A stretch of DNA of 64,000 nucleotides from Parvibaculum sp. (GCA_017642695.1 JAEPQD010000002.1:62001-126000); one strand, 5' to 3'; shown: positions 52,661 to 62,944, counted from the first letter of the stretch. The notes: generated by a model from the sequence alone, not told the origin. A program made the numbers and translations.

Positions 52661-53525
52661 GGGCCGATATCTCGTTGTAGCGGTGAAGAACGGATGCAAC
52701 CACTTCGGGGAGTTCAGGCAGTTCTCGACCGAGAAGCGTTTCGGCGCGGGTTACGTCGAGGCCGAGGCAGTGGGCACGCGTCGTGGCGAGACCACGCACG
52801 GAACCGGATGTTGCAGTAGTGAGCTTGAGATCGAGCTGCCGGGCGATCTCGCGCACAAAATCTTCCTTTGTATACACCTCGCCTGCGGCAAGGTTGTAGA
52901 GGCCGGTTGCATCTGCCCCCGCCATGTCGAAGGCGGCGCGCGCGAAGTTTCCGACATCGATCGAAGACGACCACGCATCGGCGAAGAGCTGGGCGGGCCG
53001 GTCGTTCAGAACCACATCGATTGCCCATTCGGCAAGGGTCTGCTTCTCCCAGCCGCGAATGCCGACAATGCTGGTGCGCAGCACAAGGGCATTCGCCGCT
53101 GTCAGGGCGAATGCCTCGCCCGCAAATTTCGTTCGGGCATATTCGTTGACCAGAGAGACGGACGTCATTTCGTCATGCGCTTCTCCGTCACCTTCCGTGA
53201 AATACTGATCCGTCGAGACATGAATGAGTTTGCCGCCGCTTTCGCGCGCCCAGGTCGCGAGAAAGGCGAGGGGGCGTGCGTTCATGCGCCAGGCATCGAG
53301 AGGATTGCGCTCGCAGGCTTCGATGTCCGTGAGAGCAGCGCAGTTGAAAATCATGTCGGGATTCTCGGTGGCAAGCACCTGTCGCAACGCCTTCTCGTCG
53401 GCAATGTCGAGCGCTATCTCTGCGTTTCGCCGGGCCGCTTCCCGCAATGCATGACCCCGCTGCCGCGCTTCTTCCGCGACCGCCCGGCCAAGCAACCCGG
53501 TGCTGCCCAACAGAAGAAGCTTCAT
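52623..53525 (-). CDS. RmlD-like NAD(P)-dependent sugar reductase
   Basis: A 300-aa SDR. 'KLLLLGSTGLLGRAVAEEA' is the cofactor site, 'DMIFNCAALTDIEACERNPLDAWRMN', 'HVSTDQYF' and 'NEYARTKFAGE' (Y-x-x-x-K) carry catalysis, and 'VLRTSIVGIRGWEKQTLAEWAID' follows. It resembles RmlD but differs from the window's true RmlD, so it probably reduces a different 4-keto sugar, perhaps the product of the PseB-like dehydratase two genes upstream. Overlaps with both neighbours mark a single operon. Confidence 0.85.
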   Translation of the reverse strand: MKLLLLGSTGLLGRAVAEEARQRGHALREAARRNAEIALDIADEKALRQVLATENPDMIFNCAALTDIEACERNPLDAWRMNARPLAFLATWARESGGKLIHVSTDQYFTEGDGEAHDEMTSVSLVNEYARTKFAGEAFALTAANALVLRTSIVGIRGWEKQTLAEWAIDVVLNDRPAQLFADAWSSSIDVGNFARAAFDMAGADATGLYNLAAGEVYTKEDFVREIARQLDLKLTTATSGSVRGLATTRAHCLGLDVTRAETLLGRELPELPEVVASVLHRYNEISAHDLRQLAPHRNA

Positions 53526-54572
53526 TCAGCTGCGCCTTTCGAACTGGAGAAGCATATGCACCTCGGAGGAGAGGTGTTTCCGGTCCAACGCTTCCTGCAT
53601 GGCGTCTATCGCAGGCTTCATCATGCCTGTCCAGAGCTCTGCGGCGCCCGTTGTCTTGTCTGAAGCAGACAGCCGGACCAGGATACTCCGGTAGAGATCC
53701 ATCATGTCGCCACCGAACCACCATTCCGCTACCCGGTTCATGCCGAATTCCCGGCAGGTCCAGTCTAGCGAGGATTCCGAATAGAGGTGAGTATGTCCAC
53801 CGGAGAGATGCCGCTGCATCACGTCCTGGAAGGCCGCTTCTATGAAGACGCTCGGGCTGAAAAGCGGAACGGAGATATAGAGATAAGAAACGGCCTTATT
53901 GTCCCTCAGCGCGGCGAGAAGTTCGCGTGGCCGCTGCAGGTGCTCAAGTACGCCGATCAATGAGACGACCTTCGCCTCCACCTCGCCCGCGAGCGAAACC
54001 GTATCGCCCAGAGCATGGGTGCAGACGACCGCTTCCCCCACCATCTCGTTGGCGAGGGCAGCTTGCGTTTCCGAAACCTCGAAACCGCGAATATCGGTGA
54101 GCCCGGTGGCGCGAAGCGCGGAAACGAAATAGCCGGAGCCTGCGCCGAAGTCAGCATAGGAAAGCGTAGCGGGGTTTTCGCCTTTTGCAGCAAGGGCATC
54201 GACGAGAAAGCGCGCCTTCGGCACGTAGATGTCGTCCGTGCGCTTGCGATAGGCCTCCCGGTCGGCAGAGCTGTAGTCGCGCGCATAGGCGGCGCCGCCT
54301 GCTTCGACATAGAGTTCCGAGCAGAAGGCGTCGCTGTCCTCGAATGCACCATTGAGGTGGCCGCAGCGCGGACAGACGAGATAGTCGACGCCAAGTTTCG
54401 AGAAGCTGATCTCGCTTATCGGGCCGTCGCAGGCCTTGCAGCGCACACGCTTCGGCTGTTCGGTATAAAGCGCCGCCAGTCCAATCTGGCGCTGCAGAAG
54501 CGCTGCGTTCTCGTCGAAGAAGTGCGTCTTGTGAGAAAGCAGAGGTGCGCTCGGCTTGCCGTATTTCTGCAT
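53526..54572 (-). CDS. SAM-dependent methyltransferase with N-terminal zinc ribbon
   Basis: A 348-aa protein. Four cysteines (C-K-A-C near 45 and C-P-R-C near 67) form a zinc-ribbon-like start as in sugar C-methyltransferases, then a class I domain with 'LSYADFGAGSGYFVSALRATG' (motif I), 'DIRGFEVSETQAALANEMVG' and 'VVSLIGVLEHLQRP'; 'HTHLYSESSLDW' follows. Its stop directly abuts the next gene. It may methylate the nonulosonate-like sugar or its carrier-linked form. Confidence 0.85.
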   Translation of the reverse strand: MQKYGKPSAPLLSHKTHFFDENAALLQRQIGLAALYTEQPKRVRCKACDGPISEISFSKLGVDYLVCPRCGHLNGAFEDSDAFCSELYVEAGGAAYARDYSSADREAYRKRTDDIYVPKARFLVDALAAKGENPATLSYADFGAGSGYFVSALRATGLTDIRGFEVSETQAALANEMVGEAVVCTHALGDTVSLAGEVEAKVVSLIGVLEHLQRPRELLAALRDNKAVSYLYISVPLFSPSVFIEAAFQDVMQRHLSGGHTHLYSESSLDWTCREFGMNRVAEWWFGGDMMDLYRSILVRLSASDKTTGAAELWTGMMKPAIDAMQEALDRKHLSSEVHMLLQFERRS

Positions 54573-54603
54573 GATGGACCTCCCCAGCCCAGCGAAGCCC
54601 GTG

Positions 54604-55320
54604 TCAGCGCTGACGCCGCACGGCGTTCAGCTCCTGAAGGTGCTTGTTCTCCTCACAGATCTTCAGCGTCTCCGTCCATGGTGGAATGCCGTCACCGAGC
54701 AGAGGAAAGAGCGCGCGGCAGAATTGAAGATCTTCGGGATAATCCAGCGTCCAGCGCAGCTTGCCGAGGTCGTCGCTCGGGCCCTCCAGTGACACGCGCT
54801 TGATCTCCGGCGCGCGCCGCAGCCAGGGGGTCACATGTTCACGGTCGTAGGGCTCGTGAGCTTCCTTCCAGTCGCGTTCCATCGCCGTCCAGGTGAAGGC
54901 TTCGCAGTCGAGCCCGTGCGGATAGCGGTGGACAAAATTATTGGCGGCATAGTCGACGGAAACGTCTCCGGTAACGGCGGAGAGAACCTCGCCGCAGAGG
55001 CCGGGGTCGATCAGCGGGCAATCGCTCGTTACGCGCATGATGACGTCCGCGCCGAGATCGCGCGCAGCGGTGTAGTAGCGGTCGAGTACATCATGTTCCG
55101 AGCCGCGTGCCACGGTGGCGCCGCATGCCTCGGCTTCCCGCGCAACGGGCTCCTGCTCCGGTCCTTCCGGCACGGCGCAACAGACGATGTCGATGCCGGG
55201 AATGGCGGCACAGCGTGTCAGCACATGCCACAGCACGCTTCTTCCCGCCACATCTTCCAGCACCTTGCCGGGCAGGCGTGTCGAGGTCATGCGTGCCTGA
55301 ACGATGACGACATTTGTCAT
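54604..55320 (-). CDS. SpsF/NeuA-like cytidylyltransferase-domain protein
   Basis: A 238-aa nucleotidyltransferase of the spore-coat SpsF type. 'VVIVQARMTSTRLPGKVLEDVAGRSVLWHVLTRC' is the family start; 'ARGSEHDVLDRYYTAARDLGADVIMRVTSDCPLIDPGL' and 'HRYPHGLDCEAFTWTAMERDWKEAHEPYDREHVTPWLRR' complete it. It should activate a sugar acid with CTP, as needed after the NeuB-like step. The ATG at 55320 is chosen; the frame is open upstream. One operon with the genes on both sides. Confidence 0.87.
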   Translation of the reverse strand: MTNVVIVQARMTSTRLPGKVLEDVAGRSVLWHVLTRCAAIPGIDIVCCAVPEGPEQEPVAREAEACGATVARGSEHDVLDRYYTAARDLGADVIMRVTSDCPLIDPGLCGEVLSAVTGDVSVDYAANNFVHRYPHGLDCEAFTWTAMERDWKEAHEPYDREHVTPWLRRAPEIKRVSLEGPSDDLGKLRWTLDYPEDLQFCRALFPLLGDGIPPWTETLKICEENKHLQELNAVRRQR

Positions 55321-55345
55321 GTCCGTTACCGCCTTGCGGAGACGC

Positions 55346-56395
<1,050 letters not shown>

Positions 56396-56414
56396 CTAAC
56401 GGGCCCTTAACCAT
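56396..56414. promoter_or_regulatory. Candidate CtrA site upstream of the pseB-like operon
   Basis: CTAA-N7-TTAACCAT: one mismatch to the full site TTAA-N7-TTAAC and an exact half site TTAACCAT. It sits 49 bases before the pseB-like ATG (56347), a fitting promoter position. The plus-strand orientation of TTAACCAT is opposite to the gene. Confidence 0.4.
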
Positions 56415-56470
56415 GATAGCGCCGGATCGGTGATTCGCGGGGACTGCTGCGGTCTTTTGGAGAGGCCCGT

Positions 56471-58039
56471 TCAGGCGGTGGCGCGGGTGGCCTCCGGCAG
56501 GGCGACGATCCGCTCGACGGGGAAGGTCAATGTGACCGTGGTGCCCCGGCCTGGCTCGCTTTCGATGTCGAGCGTACCGCCATGATGTTCCATCAGGCAG
56601 AGCGAGAGCGGCAGGCCAAGCCCGGTGCCCTCGTACTTCCGCGACAGGTCGGAATCGATCTGCCCGAAGCGCTCCAGCGCCAGGGGGATGTCCTCCTTCG
56701 CGATGCCGATGCCGTTATCCGCGACCGTCACCACAAATCCTTCGGGGCCGGCCGTCGCCCCGATGGTCACCTGACCGCCGTCCGGCGTGAACTTGACGGC
56801 ATTGGACAGGACGTTGAGCAGAATCTGGCGTACGCGGCGGTGATCGGCGCGGATAGGGGGCAGGGCTGAGGCGAATCCCGTGCGGATCTCGATCCTCTGC
56901 GTGGCAGCCTGCGTCTCGATCATTCTGATCGCGTCAGCCGCTACCTCCTCGATGTCGACGTCTTCTTCGTGGATATGGAGCTCGCCCGCATCGGCCCGCG
57001 TGAAGTCCAGTACGTCATTGATGAGAGCGAGCAGATGCTTTCCGCTTCGAAAGATGTCCTGCGAATAGTCCTTGTAGCGCGGGTTGCCGAGCGGGCCGAA
57101 GGTTTCCGCCGTCATGATTTCGGAAAAACCCAGAATGGCATTCAGCGGGGTGCGAAGCTCATGGCTCATGGTGGCGAGGAACTGCGACTTCGCGTTGTCC
57201 GCGGCGGAAGCGGTTTTCAGTGCGACCAGCAGGTCGGCCGATGTCGCCTCCAGCTTCTTCTTCGTGTCCTCGAGTTCGAGGACATGTGCGCGAAGGCGTC
57301 TGGCTTCCTGAACCGCGCGACCCGCGAGATGGCGGTCCACCGCGATGCCGGCATAGGCGAGGATCACGATCAGGAGCGTTACGGCGGCGACGGCGATGGC
57401 GAGCGGAACGGAGTCGACGGCGTTGCTCGCGACCTCGACGCTCGAATCGCCGGTAATCGTCACCGCCGCCATGCCGGTGAAATGGAGTCCGCAGATCGCA
57501 ATCGTCGCCAGTATCCAGCAGGCGTGAATGCGCCATGGGCCCTTGAGCGAGAAAGCCGCTTCGGACGCGGCAGCGGCGAAGAGCGTGCCGATCACGATGG
57601 AGGCCGCGACGAAATCCCGGTCCCAGGTGATGTATCCGTGCACGCTGATGGCCGACATGCCGACATAGTGCATCGCGCCGATGGCGAGCCCGATGATGGC
57701 ACCGCCGATACCCGCCGGACGGAATCGCGTGGTGACGCTAAAACCGATGCTTGCAAAGACGATGGCGATGACGAAGGAAAGGAAGGTTATGCCCGGGTCA
57801 TAGCTGACGGGCGTTTCCGGACGGAAGGCCAGCATGGCGATGAAATGCGTCGCCCAGATGCCGCAACCCGCGACGGTGCCTGCCGCCAGAATCCAGATCG
57901 AACGCCGCTGTTCGCCCTCTTCCGTGGAGCGCACGAGAAGGTGGGTCGCCGAGAAGGTAGCGAACATACAAATGAGTCCCGCCAGAACGACGAGGCGCAG
58001 ATCGTGTTCGACAGCGATGCAGTTGTAGACTGTCAGCAT
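56471..58039 (-). CDS. MHYT-domain sensor histidine kinase
   Basis: A 522-aa membrane kinase. Seven hydrophobic helices (residues 1-235) form an MHYT sensor with its three signature copies, W-A-T-H-F-I-A-M (62-69), A-M-H-Y-V-G-M (122-128) and G-L-H-F-T-G-M (184-190), thought to bind copper and sense gases such as NO or O2. A short coiled coil leads to the HisKA domain (phospho-acceptor H293 in SHELRTPLN) and the HATPase with 'NVLSNAVKF', 'VADNGIGIA' and 'GTGLGLPLS'. No receiver is fused and no response regulator is adjacent, so the partner is elsewhere. A perfect TTAA-N7-TTAA stands just upstream. Confidence 0.93.
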   Translation of the reverse strand: MLTVYNCIAVEHDLRLVVLAGLICMFATFSATHLLVRSTEEGEQRRSIWILAAGTVAGCGIWATHFIAMLAFRPETPVSYDPGITFLSFVIAIVFASIGFSVTTRFRPAGIGGAIIGLAIGAMHYVGMSAISVHGYITWDRDFVAASIVIGTLFAAAASEAAFSLKGPWRIHACWILATIAICGLHFTGMAAVTITGDSSVEVASNAVDSVPLAIAVAAVTLLIVILAYAGIAVDRHLAGRAVQEARRLRAHVLELEDTKKKLEATSADLLVALKTASAADNAKSQFLATMSHELRTPLNAILGFSEIMTAETFGPLGNPRYKDYSQDIFRSGKHLLALINDVLDFTRADAGELHIHEEDVDIEEVAADAIRMIETQAATQRIEIRTGFASALPPIRADHRRVRQILLNVLSNAVKFTPDGGQVTIGATAGPEGFVVTVADNGIGIAKEDIPLALERFGQIDSDLSRKYEGTGLGLPLSLCLMEHHGGTLDIESEPGRGTTVTLTFPVERIVALPEATRATA

Positions 58040-58063
58040 GCTTGGAATGAAGCATGGCAGCGC

Positions 58064-58078
58064 TTAAGCCTTCATTAA
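58064..58078. promoter_or_regulatory. Candidate CtrA site upstream of the MHYT kinase
   Basis: TTAA-GCCTTCA-TTAA, an exact TTAA-N7-TTAA, 25 bases before the kinase ATG at 58039. The short distance leaves little room for a leader, so it may repress or overlap a near-leaderless promoter. Confidence 0.45.
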
Positions 58079-58136
58079 GGGAAACTGTTATGGCGCTTTC
58101 ACCAAGGCTTTCGACGCCGGCGTCCGAGCGCGTGCG

Positions 58137-59828
58137 TCAACTTTCATTCGGCTGCTGCGCGAGCCTGTCGAGAAAGCGATAGAGCGCGATGCCGGCAAGG
58201 ATCGCGACGATCCCCATGACGACCGTCCCGTCGATATTCAAGGGAATGAAGGGGTCGGCGGAGACCAGCTTCGCCTTGCCGTGGATCATCTCGTACTGGC
58301 GGTCCTTGAATGGCCAGACGGCGAGCAGCGATCCGCAGAGAACGCCGATCACGGTGAGCATGGTGCGGCGGTAGTAGCGTTCGAGCACCCATGAGATGGC
58401 ACGCGAAAAGATCAGCGCGCCGGTCACGACCCCGCCCGCAAGCGGCAGCAGGAACGACATGTCGAGGCGGCCCAGCGCGTCGATCGCGTCGGTATACTTG
58501 CCGAGAACAAGGAGAACGAAGGAGCCGGAGATTCCCGGCACCAGCATGGCGGCAATGGCGGCCATGCCGCAGAGAAAAACGAACCAGGCGGCGTCCGGCG
58601 TGTCGACCGGGACGAGAATGGCGGCGAGGAGTCCGAGGCAGGTGCCGAACGCGATCCAGCCTGCCCCTCGCGCGCCGCCTGTTTCGACATGGCCGAGAAG
58701 CCCCACGATGGAAGCTGCGATGAGGCCGAAGAAGAAGCCGAAGGTCATTTCCGGGAAGCCCGTGACGAGCAGGGAGAGCGGCACGACGCGGCTGAAGATG
58801 ATGAGAGAGAGCAGCGCGCCCACCCCGATCGGGAGGACGAAGAGGAGGTCGATATGGCGCGCGGCGGCTGCGAATTCGAACCGTCTCAGATTGCCGAGCA
58901 ATTCCCGGTCGAAATGTGCAATGGCGGAGATCAGGCGTTTGTAGACGCCGAGGATCAGCGCCATCGTGCCGCCGCTGACGCCGGGCACGAGATCGGCGGC
59001 GCCGATGCACATGCCGCGCAGCGTCTGTTTCGCCGGATGATAGTTCTCGCGGCCCTCGACGCTCAGCCGCTCGGTCAGGCCTTCCCAGCGGGCGAGGATA
59101 CCGTCGACGGGCAGGCGCGCCAGACGGTAGAGCCGGAAGACGGCCGGCGTTCCCGTCGCGAGCGCCAGCGTTGCGAGTGCGGCCACGCCGCCGCCGGCGA
59201 TCGTGTCTGTCGTCCATTCCGTGCCCGTGGCGATGCGAGGCAAAGCGAGAAGCACGGTGAATGCCAGCGCGGCAAGACCGAGGCGGGGCCCAAAGCCCAT
59301 CCAGAGAAGGACCGTCAGGGAGCCGGTCAGCACCGCATGGCCCGCCGGGTAAGGAGACAACGGGTTCAGGCCCGCATCCGACCAGGGCAGGAAGGTGGAT
59401 ATGGCATTGTGTCCGGGCAGCGACGCCGAGGGCGAGGGACGATGAATGTCCGGCAGGGCGATATGCAGGACGAACAGCACCACGGAAACGGCGAGCACGC
59501 TCAGCCCCAGGGCCATGTCGTGGCGGAAGCCTTGTCCCTTTTCATGACCAAGGCGAACGAGGAAGATCGCGAGGAGGGTCAGCGCCAGGAAGGCAGCGAA
59601 TCGAGGCTCGCATCCGATTGCCCATAGGGCCGCCGCTCCGCTGCTTTGCGGGATGGTACCGTTCAGCAGGCGGAAGATGGCGCTGTCCGCCGCGTCCCAC
59701 ATCCGGGCGAGCGGCGAAACGCTCCATGAGGCGGCAAGCGCCAGCGCGGCGGCGAGCCAAAGCGCAAGCCGGCCGGGGCGCCAGACCGCCGACATCGGGA
59801 ACATGCCGGGTTCCCCTTGCCTTTCCAT
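58137..59828 (-). CDS. PAP2-like domain fused to DUF368 (polyprenyl-phosphate translocase family)
   Basis: A 563-aa membrane protein of two modules. Residues about 20-235 form a PAP2-like phosphatase fold with P-A-G-H (161-164, motif 2) but degenerate motifs 1 (H-R-P at 129-131 without the upstream Lys) and 3 (R198-x5-E204-x3-D208, Glu where the nucleophilic His is expected). Residues about 268-550 are a complete DUF368 domain with its inverted-repeat signatures V-P-G-V-S-G-G (281-287) and P-G-I-S-G (431-435). DUF368 (PopT) proteins were shown to translocate undecaprenyl phosphate. ATG 59828 follows GGAG; the frame extends to 59885. The fusion suggests a combined lipid-carrier recycling device. 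Confidence 0.85.
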   Translation of the reverse strand: MERQGEPGMFPMSAVWRPGRLALWLAAALALAASWSVSPLARMWDAADSAIFRLLNGTIPQSSGAAALWAIGCEPRFAAFLALTLLAIFLVRLGHEKGQGFRHDMALGLSVLAVSVVLFVLHIALPDIHRPSPSASLPGHNAISTFLPWSDAGLNPLSPYPAGHAVLTGSLTVLLWMGFGPRLGLAALAFTVLLALPRIATGTEWTTDTIAGGGVAALATLALATGTPAVFRLYRLARLPVDGILARWEGLTERLSVEGRENYHPAKQTLRGMCIGAADLVPGVSGGTMALILGVYKRLISAIAHFDRELLGNLRRFEFAAAARHIDLLFVLPIGVGALLSLIIFSRVVPLSLLVTGFPEMTFGFFFGLIAASIVGLLGHVETGGARGAGWIAFGTCLGLLAAILVPVDTPDAAWFVFLCGMAAIAAMLVPGISGSFVLLVLGKYTDAIDALGRLDMSFLLPLAGGVVTGALIFSRAISWVLERYYRRTMLTVIGVLCGSLLAVWPFKDRQYEMIHGKAKLVSADPFIPLNIDGTVVMGIVAILAGIALYRFLDRLAQQPNES

Positions 59829-60070
59829 CGATGTCTCCAGCCGCTGCCGTCCCTCGGGAATCGCATGGGAGTCTAGGGTTTGCACGGCGGGAATGACACC
59901 GGAATTCGCCTCGCGGGCCGCGGCGCGCCGACATCTCGCCTCATTTCACCGTCAGAGTCGGGACGTCGAACGGCGATTAACCGACACAACAAAAGGGCGG
60001 ATGTGCCATCTGCGAATTTGAAGAAGGGCGTGATAGCGTCTCGCCCATGATGTCATCCGGAGAGCATTCG

Positions 60071-61345
60071 ATGTCCGCCTTCCGTTGGTCCCGCCCTGTC
60101 CGGGCGCGGCGCCTTGTCTTGCCCGCTTTCGTTTTTCTTGCGCTCGCCGTCACCGGTTGCGCGGCGGATGCCGCGCCCGAGGCGGCGGTGCCGCTTCCCT
60201 CGCCGGCGACCGAAAACGCCGCCTTCGCCGACTGGCTTACCGCCTTCCGGGCGGATGCGCTCAAGGCGGGGGTAACGGGCGAGACTTTCGACCGCTCGCT
60301 CGCGGGCGTGCGGATCGACAGGGATGTGATCGAAGCGAACGAGAGCCAGCCGGAGTTCACGAAACCCGTCTGGGAATATCTTGAAGGTGCCCTTTCCGAT
60401 ACGCGCGTCGCCAGGGGCAGGGCGCTGCTCGCCGAGAACGAGGCGCTGCTTGGCCGGATCGAGGCGCGGTATGGCGTCGACCGGCATGTGCTCGTCGCGA
60501 TCTGGGGGCTCGAGTCCAACTACGGCTCCTTTCAGGGCACGATGAGCGTTGTGCGGTCGCTCGCCACGCTCGGCTTCGAGGGGCGGCGGACCGAATATGG
60601 GCGAACGCAGCTCATCGCAGCCCTGAAGATCATCCAGCACGGCGACATCGCTCCGGCCAGCATGACCGGTTCATGGGCGGGCGCCATGGGCCAGACGCAG
60701 TTCATCCCGACCACCTACAACGTCCATGCCGTCGACTTCGATGGCGACGGACGGCGCGACATCTGGAATTCTCACGCCGATGCGCTCGCGTCGGCCGCGC
60801 ATTATCTTTCCCAGTCCGGATGGACGACAGGCGCGACCTGGGGCTACGAGGTGAAGCTGCCGCAGGGCTTCGACCACGCGAGTGCCGACATGTCGGTCTC
60901 GAAGACGGTCGGCGAATGGTCCGCCGCGGGTGTCGCGCGCATCGACGGACGTCCCTTTCCGCAAGGCGAGGCGGATGAAAAAGCATCGATCTTCCTGCCC
61001 GCCGGTCATCGCGGCCCTGCCTTCCTCGTCATGAGCAACTTCCGCACCGTGCTCGCCTACAACGCCTCCACCTCCTATTCGCTGGCGGTGAACCTGCTTG
61101 CCGACCGGTTCAGGGGCCGGGGCGAGATTGCCGGCACATGGCCGCGCGGCGACCGGCCGCTCGGGCGGCAGGAGCGTCACGAGCTGCAGCGGCTTCTCAC
61201 GGAGAACGGCTTCGACACGGGCGGCGTCGACGGGATCATCGGTTACAACACGCGCAAGGCGATCCGGGCATTTCAGCAAGGCGCCGGGCTGCCTGCGGAC
61301 GGCTATCCGACGCCCGATCTGCTGGAGAAACTGCGGCGCCGGTGA
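60071..61345 (+). CDS. Lytic murein transglycosylase (MltB-like lipoprotein)
   Basis: A 424-aa lipoprotein. The signal sequence ends in the lipobox L-A-V-T-G-C (Cys30). The SLT_2 domain (about 50-340) has 'VLVAIWGLESNYGSFQG' with catalytic E148, 'SWAGAMGQTQFIPTTYNVHAVDFDGDGRRDIW' and 'SAAHYLSQSGW'; a PG_binding_1 domain closes the protein (about 360-420, 'LLTENGFDTGGVDGIIGYNTRKAIRAFQ'). It cuts peptidoglycan glycan strands. ATG 60071 follows GGAGAG; the frame extends to 60047. Divergent from the DUF368 fusion. Confidence 0.93.
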   Translation: MSAFRWSRPVRARRLVLPAFVFLALAVTGCAADAAPEAAVPLPSPATENAAFADWLTAFRADALKAGVTGETFDRSLAGVRIDRDVIEANESQPEFTKPVWEYLEGALSDTRVARGRALLAENEALLGRIEARYGVDRHVLVAIWGLESNYGSFQGTMSVVRSLATLGFEGRRTEYGRTQLIAALKIIQHGDIAPASMTGSWAGAMGQTQFIPTTYNVHAVDFDGDGRRDIWNSHADALASAAHYLSQSGWTTGATWGYEVKLPQGFDHASADMSVSKTVGEWSAAGVARIDGRPFPQGEADEKASIFLPAGHRGPAFLVMSNFRTVLAYNASTSYSLAVNLLADRFRGRGEIAGTWPRGDRPLGRQERHELQRLLTENGFDTGGVDGIIGYNTRKAIRAFQQGAGLPADGYPTPDLLEKLRRR

Positions 61346-61402
61346 GCGGCTAACTGCCTCTTTTCGCGGCGTTCGCCTGCGGGAGAGGCGGGAATCTGGT
61401 CA

Positions 61403-61438
61403 GGATTCCGGCTTTTTCTGGAGCAAAAACCCGAATCC
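61403..61438 (+). other. Imperfect hairpin between the transglycosylase and ATP-grasp genes
   Basis: GGATTC (61403-61408) pairs with GAATCC (61433-61438); inner GG-TTTTT/AAAAA-CC pairs extend the stem with mismatches. No T-run follows, so a rho-independent terminator is doubtful; an mRNA-processing or attenuation structure is possible. Confidence 0.35.
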
Positions 61439-61520
61439 ATGCGTTTCACCTCATGGCATCGCTTTTGCTCACCCTCTAAGCTCATAAAGCGAAAGAAACG
61501 CGACACTGTCAGGAGACTCG

Positions 61521-62939
61521 ATGGCGCAGGCCATCTTCGATGAAATGGGCGCGCCCGGCGGCGAAATCCGCCAGGCTTACAAGACCTTGCAGGCATGGCT
61601 CGGCGAGACGCCGCCTGAAATACTGACGCTCAGGCGCGAGGAGGCCGAAACCTTCTTCCGCCGCATCGGCATCACCTTCGCCGTCTATGGCGAGGGCGGC
61701 GATCCGGAGCGCATCATCCCCTTCGACATCATTCCGCGCATTCTCGAAGCGGCGGAGTGGCAACAGATATCCGACGGGCTTGTGCAGCGGGTCCGGGCGC
61801 TCAATGCCTTCATCGCCGATGTCTACGGCGCCCAGGAAATCCTCAAGGCCGGTATCGTGCCGCGCGACCAGGTGATCCTGAACGACACCTATCGCTACCA
61901 GATGCAGGGTGTTTCCGTTCCCCACAACGTCTTCACGCATATTGCGGGCATCGACATGGTGCGTGTCGGGCCGGAAGAATTCTACGTGCTGGAAGACAAT
62001 TGCCGTACGCCGTCGGGTGTCTCCTACATGCTGGAGAACCGCGAGATCACGATGCGGCTCTTCCCCGATCTCTTCTCCCGCTACAACGTCGCTCCGGTGG
62101 ACCACTATTGCGACGAGCTGATGCGCACGCTCACCTCCGTGGCGCCGCGCAATTGCCAGGGCGAACCGACCGTCGCCGTGCTCACGCCCGGCATCTACAA
62201 CAGTGCCTATTACGAACATTCCTTCCTCGCCGACCAGATGGGCGTCGAGCTCGTCGAGGGGCCGGACCTCTATGTCATGGACGACATCGTCTACATGCGC
62301 ACGACGCAGGGACCGAAGCGCGTCGATGTGATCTATCGCCGCGTCGACGACGAATTTCTCGATCCGCTGAGCTTCCGTCCGGATTCGGCGCTCGGCGTGG
62401 CGGGTCTGATGAGCGCCTACAGGGCCGGCAATGTGAACCTCACCAACGCCGTCGGTGCCGGCATCGCGGACGACAAGGCGATCTACACCTATGTTCCCGA
62501 GATGGTGAAGTTCTATCTCGGTGAAACGCCGATCCTGAAGAACGTGCCGACATGGCGCTGCAGCGAAAAGGATGACGCGCAATATGTCATCGAACACCTG
62601 CCGGAACTGGTCGTGAAGGAAGTTCACGGTTCCGGCGGCTATGGCATGCTGGTCGGCCCCAAGGCCACGAAGGAGGAGATCGAGGCGTTCGGTGCCCGTG
62701 TGAAGGCGGCACCGGAGAAGTACATCGCGCAACCGACGCTTGCGCTGTCCACCTGTCCGACCTTCGTCAACGAAGGCGTTGCCCCGCGCCATGTCGATCT
62801 CCGTCCTTTCATCCTGTCGGGCCGCGACATCAAGGTCGTGCCGGGCGGGCTCACCCGCGTTGCCATGCGCGAAGGGTCTCTCGTCGTCAATTCGAGCCAG
62901 GGTGGCGGCACGAAAGACACCTGGGTCTTGAAGGACTGA
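61521..62939 (+). CDS. Circularly permuted type 2 ATP-grasp protein
   Basis: A 472-aa protein of the DUF404/DUF407 ATP-grasp family. 'RIIPFDIIPRILEAAEWQQISDGLVQRVRALNAFIADVYG', 'HIAGIDMVRVGPEEFYVLEDNCRTPSGVSYMLENREI' and 'LVVKEVHGSGGYGMLVGP' (ATP-binding) are its hallmarks. It is the first gene of a conserved bacterial operon (ATP-grasp, alpha-E, transglutaminase, often the proteasome-like Anbu peptidase) thought to make and process an unknown peptide. The next gene starts 5 bases after its stop. Confidence 0.93.
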   Translation: MAQAIFDEMGAPGGEIRQAYKTLQAWLGETPPEILTLRREEAETFFRRIGITFAVYGEGGDPERIIPFDIIPRILEAAEWQQISDGLVQRVRALNAFIADVYGAQEILKAGIVPRDQVILNDTYRYQMQGVSVPHNVFTHIAGIDMVRVGPEEFYVLEDNCRTPSGVSYMLENREITMRLFPDLFSRYNVAPVDHYCDELMRTLTSVAPRNCQGEPTVAVLTPGIYNSAYYEHSFLADQMGVELVEGPDLYVMDDIVYMRTTQGPKRVDVIYRRVDDEFLDPLSFRPDSALGVAGLMSAYRAGNVNLTNAVGAGIADDKAIYTYVPEMVKFYLGETPILKNVPTWRCSEKDDAQYVIEHLPELVVKEVHGSGGYGMLVGPKATKEEIEAFGARVKAAPEKYIAQPTLALSTCPTFVNEGVAPRHVDLRPFILSGRDIKVVPGGLTRVAMREGSLVVNSSQGGGTKDTWVLKD

Positions 62940-62944
62940 CGGCC

